NCBI GenBank assembly: GCA_036365455.1
Contig: JAWQUS010000009.1
Coordinates: 2,944,001 to 3,008,000 of the forward strand
Direction: 5' to 3'
DNA length: 64,000 nucleotides
Source: Macrosoma leucophasiata
Lineage: Eukaryota > Arthropoda > Insecta > Lepidoptera > Hedylidae
The position numbers and the translations under genes were made by a program. The notes beneath the pieces are model-generated. The model had not been told where the DNA came from and searched no databases. It was given only the letters and a program-made list of their open reading frames with translations. Position 1 is the stretch's first letter; each line of letters opens with the position of its first letter. Below are positions 42,237 through 52,945 of the stretch, in pieces.

Positions 42237-43825
42237 CATAACATCTAAAATATTGTCCGATAACCTTATCTGTCATTTCATATCATTACCGTGAGTCACT
42301 ACCCGTACGCGTCATTTCCACTCCGCTGCCTCCTGCTTCTATTGATGGCTGATGACAGGCATTTGACAATGGTTCGTCTATGGAGGGTTTTAGAATATTC
42401 ATAAATTTTCCTCTTAATTTCACTATTGATCATCATATCAAGCAAGCTTATAATTCTAATTAATAAGAATACTGTTCCCTTTCACTACTCGTACATGAAT
42501 AAAATCAAAAGCTTCAATGGAAATGCGTTGCCATTTTTAAGAAAGTCACTTTTATGTACTCCCATGTTTTACCACTTTGAAATTGCCTGTCGTTCAAACG
42601 ATTGAATTTCAGAAAAAAACATTTTGGAAAACCTCACGCTTAGGTTTAAGGGTAAAAAGTTTTTTTTAGATTAACATCCAAGTATACCCTCTATATTATA
42701 TACTCGTATATCTTATTTTGTTCTTGTACTAAAATCATAAAATGGTTCACAGGTTCACATATTTCTACTAGATTCGTAAAGTTGCTGTGTTTTTTAAAAT
42801 AGCTGTGACGTGTATGACGTGTGAGATAGACACAGTCATGACAAATCTATAAGGGTACCGTTTTCTTTTCCATTTGACTACGGACCTCTAAAAATAACTA
42901 TTAATCCACGGCAGCCTACCGCGGGACTCTAGCTCGTGCTAAACGTAAAAATAATGAGAACTTTACATCATTGTCAAAAATCCTAACCGTCGAGTATGTG
43001 GCACATCTATCATTTTCGTGCCATTACCGGGCGGGGCGTGCCCGGGACACGCATTACTTCCACGCTCCTGCTCTATTCACTGCGACCCATTTGTCAATTC
43101 TTCATTTAATTTAAGAGCAATCTATAGTTCTATTTAGTTCAACGTGAGTTAAAAAAAAACTTTGTTTCGTGTCATGTAGTTTTAACGTTTTTGCTTGAGT
43201 GATAAGTCTAGCGAGTTAAAAAGTAAATATATTTATGAATTTATCTGGTGTACCAAAAACTTAAGTTTCCCTCGATTTTGGTAATTTTCTTGAGCCTGAG
43301 TAGACTGAAGACATATTGATTGATACTTTAAATTTCTGTTGCAGATGTTCGAAATTTCGAAAATTCGAATGTTCGTTTTACCATTTATATTGATAAATTC
43401 AAAAATAAAAAAATATGTATGTTTCAGGTGTAGCGTTCTTTTAGAAGTTTTTTTAAATCGCGTAAATTTCTTGCCTTGCTTAAGTTTATAATATATTTAA
43501 AAAATATATTCATGCTGGATTTCAATGTTCAATAAAACGACACACTGAATTTCATTGCATAAAATATGCCCAAAGAGTTTGGATTGAGGTTTGTATAGTC
43601 AACAGCATAGTCCCAGTATTTGATTAAGTCGCCGAATGCAGTAGAAAACAATAGGACCTCATAGCGGCTCTGGCCACGAAGCTAACAGATTTTTTGCTAC
43701 AGCAAACACCAAAAGCTCTGCGAAAATAAATACAGTTGGTTAAATTGTAGGATACAGTCGTTGCTGTGATCAAGAGTATTTACATTACCTAGGGATAGTT
43801 TGGAATGTTGAAATTTTTATCTACT
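42237..43825. other. No gene seen
   Basis: AT-rich unique DNA; a CGGGCGGGGCGTGCCCGGGA GC patch near 43029 is too short to interpret. Confidence 0.45.
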
Positions 43826-44144
43826 TCAGTGAATTAGTCGCAATAGGCCTCTAAGCCCTGAGGTATATGTCGGCAGGAGGCCTCTCCAGTCAGGACATCT
43901 AGGACATCTAGGTAGTATTGTCTGCGTGTCTTTCCATAAGCCGATATGTTATTCATGTATGTGGGCGTCTGTAGGTGGGAACTCGAGCGGGTGATGAAAT
44001 AAAGCACATGGTTTGGCAGAAGATGAAGCAATAGTCGTTTATTGCCAATGATCCGCCCATTCGATTACGCCGGCAGAGAAGAACGGGCAAGAAACTCTTA
44101 CGACCGGGCACACAGTTACCGGAATACCAATATTCATTGCACAA
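43826..44144 (-). repeat. Dispersed repeat W, inverted relative to 58628-58930
   Basis: In reverse it reads AATCGAATGGGCGGATCATT, TGTGCTTTATTTCATCACCC, CATATCGGCTTATGGAAAGA and ACTGGAGAGGCCTC, all shared with 58628-58930. The AATAAA and TTTATT content would fit an LTR or UTR, but no partner LTR or coding region was found. Confidence 0.65.
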
Positions 44145-44423
44145 TGTAAATCTCTTCTGCCAATCAATTCAGTACCACGCGAATCGTTACTATATCTCAT
44201 TTACAACTATTACCAACTGTACAACTTGAATCTAGATTGCTATATCCAGTTACAGAATTATATCAAGCAACCGGCCCAGACCGCCTTCCTTTATTTTCTC
44301 ATTTCCAAATTCTAATTTAACTGACGAGTGTCATTGATGACACTTGTCCATCAAACGTCTGGGTATAGGAGTTTCTATAATAATCGGTTTAGTCAGGTCA
44401 GTATGTTTATATTCTCCATAATT

Positions 44424-44712
44424 TTTTTAATGTAATGGAAGTGGCAAACAAGCATGCTGTTCACATTGATGTTAAGTGATGACTACAGCCTATAGACACC
44501 TACACAAAGACCAAGGTCGAAGTGCAGATGCGTTACCACTCCTGAAGACTATGGTGTTATGCCTCTGTGCCGGAAATTACAGAGCCGTACATTACCACCT
44601 GACCGGAACACGATAATGCTGAACACTACCATTTAGCGGCAAGTATCTTAGGTAATGCGGTGGTGCCTACGCCCGCGAGCTCCGTCACTGAAGCTCTACC
44701 ACCAGTAAAATG
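44424..44712 (-). repeat. Repeat Z, full length
   Basis: Its 5' end in reverse begins CTGGTGGTAGAGCTTCAGTG and it ends CATTACATTAAAAAA. It matches 61438-61722 over its whole length. Confidence 0.85.
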
Positions 44713-45250
44713 TTCGGGCTCAGGAGAAAGAAGTATTATTTTAGTTCAGATGATTTTTAGTGACTGTCATGGAAACGTAGTTCAGAATCCACTCAATTTT
44801 ATGTGCAGAATAAATTCTTCCTTGGGTAGAAAGAAATGTTCTCTAAAGTTCCAGTGACAATACAATACATTGGCTGATAAGAAGCCATCGCCATCGTCAG
44901 TCGAAACACGTGTAAAGTATTTATCGTCGACAAAAGACACATTTTCGCTTATTTCCTGAAGGATATAGACATTTTTATTCGATTTAAACTACTTTATCTT
45001 GCTGGAAATAAATACAAAAAGATCACTATCTTATATTTTAATTCGTTTATTTGTATAAATTCTAAGAACATTGAGCTAAAACTAAGTAATTAGCTAAGTG
45101 CACTTATTCACATCACTAATTTCGTATTATTCTAAATTGGTATTCATAAAAAATGACACATTTTTCGCAATAATACTTACGAATATATCGTCTAAATATT
45201 TTCTCATAACCCTTACAACAAAACTTAACATGTCTTGGTTACATTTCTAA

Positions 45251-45819
45251 GGGCTCTTTCAATTTAGGCGTTTTGTGTCGGACCGATGCAGTGCCGAAGC
45301 GGTGCGTTTGTCGTATGGCGCACGGACGGTCATTCGTTTTCATACAAAACGCACGGTGCTGCAACAGTTTGGCGTCGCTCCTGTTGTCGAGCGTTCGTCG
45401 TACTGTTGCCGCACCGTGCGTTTTGTATGAAAACAAACATAGAGCAGCACCGGAGGGGAGTAGCCATATGCACGCTTTCCCCTCTGTCAAAGTACAAGCC
45501 CAAATGGGCCTATACCTGTCGCCTAGATGTTGCTGTCGCTGTAAAAATTGTTTCTGTATTTTGTTAAAGTCAAGGTGTGAGTTTCGTAGTAATAGAGGAT
45601 TTTTGTAGTGTGCGTGTATGTCGCACGCATTTCCGGGGGGAAAAAATTACAGATTGGTTTGCATCGGTTATAAACGTTATGGCTACTCCCCTCTAGTCTA
45701 CCGCGGCCGGTGATCCGTGTTGCTCTATGAAAACAGATGACCGTCCTTGCGCCATACGACAAACGCACCGCTTCGGCACTGCAGCGGTCCGTAGCGAAAT
45801 GTCTAAATTGAAAGACCCC
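45251..45819. mobile_element. Inverted-repeat element C, host of a nested MITE
   Basis: The ends GGGCTCTTTCAATTTAGGCG (45251) and CTAAATTGAAAGACCCC (45803-45819) start terminal inverted repeats of about 95 bp (GTGCCGAAGCGGTGCGTTTG present on both sides). An internal 33-bp inverted repeat lies at 45336-45368 and 45402-45434. Flanks CTAA and TTAA could be a degraded TTAA target, as in piggyBac-like elements, but this is weak. MITE A is inserted at 45438-45729, so the original element was about 277 bp. Confidence 0.8.
45438..45729. mobile_element. MITE A copy 2, nested in element C
   Basis: It starts CATAGAGCAGCACCGGAGGG and ends CCGTGTTGCTCTATG. Flanking octamers AAAACAAA (45430-45437) and AAAACAGA (45730-45737) are a 7/8 target-site duplication. 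It shares CCCTCTGTCAAAGTACAAGC and ATGGGCCTATACCTGTCGCC with copy 3. Confidence 0.85.
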
Positions 45820-46111
45820 TTAAGCGCGTTCCATTCCACTCCACCGAGTTTCTGCTCCATCTTCATCAAGTATGACAAAGACGAGACAATGGATGGGACC
45901 GATCTATCATGTCATCGCATTTTATCTAAAACTGCCGCCGCCCCGCGCATCCTTTTACGAAAAGGTGGCTACGGGTCAGAAAGATATTTCGCTGGCAGTC
46001 ATTAATCAAAACTTTTTTCTTGACCATTGCAGTTGTACTTTGTTACGGATATGTGGTTCATTATTTATTTATATCAACTCGTGTTGTTGTTAAGATATAA
46101 TATTTGTATAT

Positions 46112-46391
46112 TTATTGGTGGTAGAACTCCAGTAACGGAACTCGCGGGCGTAGGCACCACCGCATTACCTGATATACTTGCCGCTAAATGGTAGTGTTCA
46201 GCACTTTCGTGTTCCGGTCAGTACGGTCCTGTAATTTCCGGCACAGAGGCTTGACACCTTAGTCCTCAGGAGTGGTAACGCATCTGAATTTTGACCTTGG
46301 TCTTTCTGTGGGTGTCTATAGGCTGCAGTCATCACTTAATATCAATGTGAACTGTTTGCTTGTTTGCCACGTCCATTACATAAAAAAAAAA
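46112..46391 (+). repeat. Repeat Z, full length
   Basis: It begins TGGTGGTAGAACTCCAGTAA, passes GTAGTGTTCAGCACTTTCGT and GGAGTGGTAACGCATCTGAA, and ends CCATTACATAAAAAAAAA. Confidence 0.85.
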
Positions 46392-46929
46392 TTCTTCGCG
46401 GGTGTATACCCGAATCCAATCCGAATCTGCAATGTCAAAGAGTGACTTCAACATATTTATTTTAATACTCAATAATTAACCGTCCATTCATAACCCGGTC
46501 AGTTCGACCCAATACAAATTGTTGTGAGGCATGCCACCAAGCCGCAAATTAAATGTAAACCTCGATTTTATCCGCGCTAGTATTTCGCTGATTTATTTAC
46601 CCTATTGTTCCCAAGCTGTCGAAAGCTAATTGGTATTGACTCTCGATTCTGCAACCTTCCTGATGAACTGACCTAGTTGACAGGTAATGTGATTGCAGAC
46701 ATTTTCTGTGGACGTGGTAGGTATTTTTATCGCCGTGAAATTTAAGATTGGTGTTCCATTTTCTACAAGAATAGACGAAGTGTCGGTGTTCGTTACATGC
46801 CGTCTGATATTTGTTGTTAGCTCAGTTGGTTCTTATAATATTACTTTTATTTCGTTCTTTTTTATAAACAAGATATTCCAACTGTCATATTTTTAATTTT
46901 CGCAATATTATTGGCACATTCAATTGATT

Positions 46930-47272
46930 TTAGCAATTAAAGAAACATGGAAAGAAAAATTCGACCTCCGGCAGGGACTGAACCTTGACCGACGAGCTCA
47001 TCGCATTACATAAGCTACCGAAAGTTCCAAAATATTCAAATGTATCAGACATTTGATTGTACTATTTATTTTTCGCAATAACACATGCGAGTGAACTTAA
47101 GAAATGATAGAAAAAAACGGAAAGAAAAATTTGACTTCGGGCAGGACATGTCGTTCACCGACCCTAAATCGGTTAAAAATTAAAAAGGGAAAGCAAAATT
47201 TGACGCATCGGTGTGGGACTTCGGTAGCTTAGTGGTAAAGCGGCTGGACTGGTTATCCTGAGACATTAGATT
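46930..47272. repeat. Cluster of three broken SINE family 3 copies
   Basis: Two minus-oriented tails plus partial heads lie at 46935-47035 (GGAAAGAAAAATTCGACCTC) and 47115-47160 (GGAAAGAAAAATTTGACTTC). A third tail at 47190-47210 is followed by a plus-oriented head (GACTTCGGTAGCTTAGTGGT) at 47218-47265. This looks like serial insertion. Confidence 0.65.
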
Positions 47273-47464
47273 TTTTTTTTATTCCAAGATTGTCCAACAA
47301 AAAGGAGTGACATGAAGTAAATACTTCAATGGTTACATGATTGATTAATCTGATGCTGAGGTAAAACAGTTTAGGCTTCAGGAACGGCAACGGACCCTAA
47401 TATATTTACCAAATAACAAAAAATAAATATTATCATCCATATAACCCATAGTATAGTAACCCAT

Positions 47465-48497
47465 ATAGTAGAAATAAATGGTGACCTTAAACGCATCGCG
47501 TCTTGGAGTTCTTCGTTTGGTCTCAGAGTAAATCCTGAGAAAACTCAAATCATTTTTATAGGTAGTTCTAGATTGGTAAGTAAAATAGACTGGGGCAAGC
47601 TACCCCGGGTACTATACGATGGCACCCATATCCCATTTACTGATACGGTTAAAAATTTGGGTATAACCTTTGACCAACATCTTTCGTGGTCTTCACAGTT
47701 ACGTGACGTAAGCAGAAAGGTGTTTGCCGCTCTAGGTTCCTTGCGAAGGCTGCGTTACTTTCTGCCAGTACCTACTAAAATTGCGCTTGCTCATTCCTTA
47801 TTCTTTCCGATTTTGGATTATGCTGACGTCTGTTATCTCAATTTGACCCAAAGCCAACTTAATATACTTGAGCGCTTACATAATGTATTTATTAGACTCA
47901 TATTTGGTCTTCGCAAATATGATCATATTTCCGAATATCGCAATAGGCTCAAGTGGCTTCCTATTCAAGATCGCCGGAATGTGCGTATCCGTTCTCTTTT
48001 GTACTCCGTGCTATTTAATCCTGACAGCCCCAAATATTTAAAAGATTGTTTTGTTTATTCCCATCTTTCCCATTCTCGGTCCCTTAGATCCTCCATAGAT
48101 TTACGATTGAACATTCCCTTACATTCGAGTGATTTCTTTTCCAAATCTTTTTCTGTTGAAGCTGTACGTCTATGGAACTCCTTGCCATCCACTATCAGGC
48201 AAGTTCAAAATATTCAATCATTTAAACACAAAGTCAAGGCCCATTTCCTTTCCTCTCTTCTCTGATTCCCTTGTGTTTTGCTTTCCATCCTTCCCTGTTG
48301 TTATTTCAATTGTTTTTGTTGTCTTTTTTTCTTTTATTAGTATCTGTCTGCAGTGATCATTGATACCTACTAACCTAGTTTCGCGCATCCTACTGTATTA
48401 GTTTTTAAGCTTCTCCTTTGTTTGTTGGTTGCCTGGAAGAGATCGCTCTTCTAGCGATAAGGCCGCCCTTTGTATCACGTGTTCCTGTTTTTTCTCA
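47465..48497 (+). pseudogene. CR1/Jockey-superfamily LINE, RT C-terminal half (230+ codons open)
   Basis: It reads from about 47478 as NGDLKRIASWSSSFGLRVNP, EKTQIIFIGSSRLVSKIDW, then NLGITFDQHLSWSSQLRDVS, HSLFFPILDYADVCYLNLTQ and the terminal FSVEAVRLWNSLPSTIRQVQ up to FLSSLL stop at 48265. The 5' part including FADD is absent. The 3' UTR (to about 48497) matches the reverse copy at 52377-52945 and breaks off at a TTATTATTATTAT tract. Confidence 0.85.
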
Positions 48498-49085
48498 TGT
48501 TATTATTATTATGTCTCTCGTCAGCACGGGGTCCAATTTGTACCCCGGACCTTTGTCAGGCTTGCGCGGGGACATGGGGGGTCCAACACGTAGAGGCCCT
48601 TTAGAGAATTTTGATCTACTTTGTAATGGGTTATATTCGGCAGGACCTCTCTCTGACTGCATCAATAGTTGATACAGGCACAGACAGACCCCGCAGATTA
48701 TAATGGGACTATTGTGATGATAAGTGATTCGCCAAACTTTGGGCTATGTGGGTGAACTGGGGGGACTAGCTGGCTGGGCCTATGCAGTGAGATCCGGCAC
48801 CTGCCTATATTCAACATCTCACATTATCGAATCCTTCTTTAGGCAGGTGGTGACTCGCCTCTCCTTGGTGGGCCTCCCAAACAGCCAACCCGATGGTCGA
48901 CGGGGAGCAACACTGTTGAGAGAGGCTGGGGGTGTCGAGAGGTGTGGCTCCGGTTTCACCATCACGAGCGAGTAATCTCGAGCTCGGAGCGGGCTTCCCC
49001 GCTATTATGCCTTTAGATACTTCCACCCCCGAGTGTATGGCTCTTGCAGAAATTATAATTATAATAATAATTATTATTATTATTA
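48498..49085 (+). repeat. Unidentified repeat between two (ATT)n tracts
   Basis: It is less AT-rich than its surroundings, bounded by TTATTATTATTAT and by ATTATAATTATAATAATAAT at 49050-49085. Words such as GCTTGCGCGGGGACATGGGG and CATTCCCGCT-type sequence suggest a LINE 3' or 5' untranslated part. No protein motif was recognised. Confidence 0.4.
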
Positions 49086-49997
49086 ACCCTATTGTTAGTA
49101 ATAAATTATGCTATGTTCAACATGTTATTGGTTTTCGTACTAAATTGTCGTGAAAACTAAGTTAAGTTTTAGAAAAAGATTTGCACAAACAATATCGAAA
49201 CCGCGTTGAAATTCAGCCAACCATACTGCGTTTCACTTTCAAAGAGAGCTTGGAGGCTTTGCCAATTTTGCGACATACTGTGTGCTGTGAATGTGTCTTC
49301 GAGTGTACCCAAATTGAAAGATTCGCTTTTAAACTATTTTAAAGATATTTTTATAAAATTTACTCCATATTTGTTTTGAAAAAGTATCTTCTGTGTGCTT
49401 AAAATGCAAATGAAATAATTGAAGTAAAAGTTTTGAGAACCTTTTATAGGTGTGGGATTCAGTACTTCTTTATTATACACATAAATGTATACACCAGCAT
49501 CGGGACGTGACGACCCCACCGCCCACTAGCGCAGTCAGTCAATCGAATTTATCAGACACATAAACCCAGTATCCTATAAGACTTGGGTTAATATCATTAA
49601 CAAGAAATAATCCAGCGAACAATTTATTCAATAAGCAACGTGTGAAAAGATTTATTGCATGCTTATAAATTCTTGGCATCGCCAAACCAATATCGTGAAT
49701 GTTTGAATTTTAAAAGGATCATCCTGAGTACCTGCGCCGTAAGAGGATTAATTGTTGTCTTTTCCAACGTTTTCCACTTCTTGTGCGGATAACAAGGTTA
49801 TGAATTATTTTACTTCCTACTGACATGGAGTTTTTTCATTCTTTCTCCAAATTAATTACCATTTGTTTTTTCTTTAGCAATCTTCTAAATGTAATTTTTG
49901 ATGTTCAGTAACCTGCGAAAACATACTTGCGAATAAAGCAATAAAGACTTGAATGTTACCAAGCATAGGCTTTGAAGAATTAATGAAATATATAAAA

Positions 49998-50180
49998 CTA
50001 GCTGTTGCCCGCGGCTTCACTCGCGTGGATGTCGTTTTATAAATAACTAAGTAGCCTAGGTTCTTTCCCAAAGTCAGCTCTATATCTGTATCCGACTTTG
50101 AATATCTGTACGTAAATGTATAACATTTACGGCGAACCGCCAGAGACAGAATAAAATCATTATAATTCATATTCAATAGT
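49998..50180 (-). repeat. Helitron 3' end fragment (minus)
   Basis: CTAGCTGTTGCCCGCGGCTT then CACTCGCGTGGATGTCGTTT is the reverse of a Helitron 3' end as at 28021-28064. The 5' end with TC could not be found. Confidence 0.55.
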
Positions 50181-50597
50181 TCCGGACCCCGAAGGTGTAA
50201 TTCAAACCCGATTATACTGAAAATCTATTGTCTGTTCATCTGTCTATACAGGTCTTGTGTCTTTAAAGCTTTAATAGATACCTGCTATCATAAATTAATT
50301 TTATCCTTTCTATTCATACAATAAATTTAGTTAATTATTTATAAGGGTATACAATCGTATGTACCTATATTAGGTACATACAGGAATTAGATCTGCATTT
50401 GACCGGTTTTTTTCTTTGAGCTAGTAATTCTAATAATAAGGAAGGTTAGTTATCTTTTCTTATTTGGCTAACCAGGGCTAGTGAATAGATTTTTCTCCTA
50501 ATTAGTATGACTGTGAGACAAGTTCTCATTGCCGACAGTTCTTTATCTCTAATTAGGTCATTTATTTGATACGGATATAATAATAAGAATAATAATA

Positions 50598-51005
50598 ATG
50601 CCGAACTGGAAATCGCCGGGACCGGACGGACTGCATAATTTCTGGTTAAAGTGGCTGCGAAGTTCGCACGCTCGTTTAGCAATCCAGTTTCAGTCATCGC
50701 TGGAATCAGGCTCTCTCCCACAGTTTCTAACGACTGGTGTAACCCACCTGCTCCATAAAACAGGTAGTACCGCGGAACCCAAAAATTATAGACCAATAAC
50801 TTGTCTACCCACGGTATATAAGGTTCTTACATCCATTCTGAGAGTTAAAATAACTAAGCACATTGAAGACTCCTCCATCTTGTCTCACTCTCACTCTGAG
50901 AATTGCCAGGGGTATTTTCCAGAGCGATAGTCTGAGCCCCTTATGGTTTTGCCTGGCCTTGAATCCTCTCAGTACGCTACTAGAGGCTTCGGGGCTTGGC
51001 TATCG
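50598..51005 (+). pseudogene. R4/Dong-type LINE, RT N-terminal part and motif B
   Basis: MPNWKSPGPDGLHNFWLKWL, VTHLLHKTGSTAEPKNYRP, ITCLPTVYKVLTSILRVKIT follow the layout of R4-clade (Dong-like) reverse transcriptases. A deletion and frameshift come near 50905. Then SDSLSPLWFCLALNPLSTLL, EASGLGYRL, the motif B region. It starts right after a (TAA)n-type tract (50577-50596), the known target of Dong elements. It is interrupted at about 51005 by another LINE. Confidence 0.75.
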
Positions 51006-51780
51006 GTTGCTCAAACTCTGCTACACTTTTGGGAATTGATATTGATTCAAATTTGAATTGGAAATTACACATCCAGAAACTATCTGTGAAATTATCTTCT
51101 TTCATATACGCGTTAAGAAATTTAAAAAAAGCTTAGCAGTTTTAGTTAGCTCTATCCGCATATTACGCCTATGCTCATTCCAGATTAATTTATGGAATAA
51201 TTCTTTGGGGAAATAGTACAGATGTTAACAAGATCTTCGTTCTTCAAAAAAAATGCATTAGAATTTTGTCAAATATAGATGGAATAGACACTTGTAAACC
51301 GTACTTCGTGAAATATCGAATTCTAACACTTACCGGCTTGTATATTTTGGAATGTTGTAAATTTGTTAAGAAACACTGTGAACTGTACTCCCCAAAAAAG
51401 GATTTTAAAAGAAATAATAGAAATCAAAACAAATTAAAACCCCAATTTACAAAATTACATATGATTTCAACAGGCCCACATTCCATGGTCATTAAAATCT
51501 ATAATAATATACCAAACATAATAAAATATGTTATTTACAAAAGAATTAAAATCATACCTAATTAAAAAATGCTATTATAATATAAAGGAATTTTTAAAAG
51601 ATATGGACTAATTATTAATGACTGATTGTAGGCATTTTTGACATTGTATTATTTGACATAAATATTATTTTGACATTATTGTATTAAATTATAATAATAT
51701 TGTAATATACCACCTATGTTATTACTGTTAATTTAAAATTTTGAGAGTGCATCTGTTATTATTAATATTAAATAACTAAT
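51006..51780 (+). pseudogene. CR1/Jockey-superfamily LINE RT C-terminus inserted in the R4 element
   Basis: LLGIDIDSNLNWKLHIQKLS, SSFIYALRNLKKA, an in-frame stop, then AYYAYAHSRLIYGIILWGNS, TDVNKIFVLQKKCIRILSNI and LTLTGLYILECCKFVKK. It is a different family from 47465-48497. The reading frame ends at 51565 and an AT-rich 3' end runs to about 51780. Confidence 0.75.
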
Positions 51781-51784
51781 ATAA

Positions 51785-52370
51785 ACTTGCCTTGAAATAC
51801 GGTCTTGTAGTCGCGGAGGTGCCGTACTACAGGTATGTGCCCGACCCAGTTCTGGAAAATGACCATGTCACGATGTATTGGGACCGATCTATCATCACTG
51901 ACAGGACTATTGTTGCCAATAAGCCTGATATAGTGGTGATAGATCGCTCGGAGCGCCGCGTAATGATGATCGACATCACCGTCCCGCATGATGAGAATCT
52001 CGTGAAGGCCGAAAAAGACAAGGAAATTAAATATCTTGATCTGGCTCACGAGGTTGTCGCCATGTGGGATGTGGATTCGGCCATCATTGTGCTGATAGTC
52101 GTATCGGTGAACGGGCTCATAGCGAAGAGCCTCGACCAACATCTCAAGAGGCTCTCGCTCGGTGGATGGATCAAGGGTTTGATACAGAAAGCAGTACTCC
52201 TCGGCACGGCACGCATAGTGAGGAGGTTCCTGTCTCTGTGTCCCTAACCATCGGCAGCTTGGACCCTGCTCCCGCTGTCGGTGGCACACTATTTTTTATT
52301 TTTTTATATATATTTGCTTATTTTTATACTTATATATGTAAAAAATTATTTAATAAGTCATTAAAATAAA
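51785..52370 (+). pseudogene. R4/Dong-type LINE C-terminus (restriction-like endonuclease end)
   Basis: The 151-codon frame (51792-52247) has IITDRTIVANKPDIVVIDRS, RRVMMIDITVPHDENLVKAE and a C-terminal SLGGWIKGLIQKAVLLGTAR. KPD followed by IDITVP fits the PD-(D/E)XK core of the endonuclease carried by R2/R4-type LINEs. A short 3' UTR ends at (AATAAT)n near 52377. It is probably the other half of the element at 50598. Confidence 0.65.
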
Positions 52371-52376
52371 TAAGTG

Positions 52377-52945
52377 GAATAATAATAATAATATACACTT
52401 TATTGCACACCAAAAAAGAAACAATTACATGAGAAAAAAACAGGAACACGTGATACAAAGGGCGGTCTTATCGCTAGAAGAGCGATCTCTTCCAGGCAAC
52501 CCAACAAACAAAGGAGAAGCTTAAAAACTAATACAGTAGGGTGCGCGATACTAGGTTAGTAGGTATCAATGATCACTCCAGAGATACTAATAAAAAAAAA
52601 ACAACAGAAACAATTTAAATAACAACAGGGAAGGATGGAAAGTAAAACACAAGGGAATCAGGGAAGACAGGAAAGGAAATGGGCCTAGACTTTGTGTTTA
52701 AATGATTGAATATTTTGAACTTGCCTGATAGTGGATGGCAAGGAGTTCCATAGACGTACAGCTTCAACAGAAAAAGATTTGGAAAAGAAGTCACTCGAAT
52801 GTAAGGGAATATTCAATCGTAAATCTACGGAGGATCTAAGGGACCGAGAATGGGAAAGATGGGAAAAAACAAAACAATCTTTTAAATATTTGGGGCTGTC
52901 AGGATTAAATAGCACGGAGTATAAAAGAGAAAGAATACGCACATA
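52377..52945 (-). pseudogene. CR1/Jockey-superfamily LINE 3' end (same family as 47465-48497, inverted)
   Basis: The minus strand encodes RILSLLYSVLFNPDSPKYLK, CFVFSHLSHSRSLRSSVDLR and FSVEAVRLWNSLPSTIRQVQ, almost identical to the plus copy. Its 3' UTR is complete and ends AATAAAGTGTATATTATTAT, so the family tail is (ATT)n. It is 5'-truncated at about 52945. Confidence 0.9.

Noticed and set aside
45239..45878. Short ORFs with MAHGRS-like and RPCAIRQTHRFGTA-like peptides
   Set aside because: They appear on both strands because of the terminal inverted repeats of element C; not genes.
51768..52289. 173-codon minus-strand ORF
   Set aside because: It is the antisense shadow of the R4-type endonuclease fragment, whose plus-strand translation has recognisable motifs.
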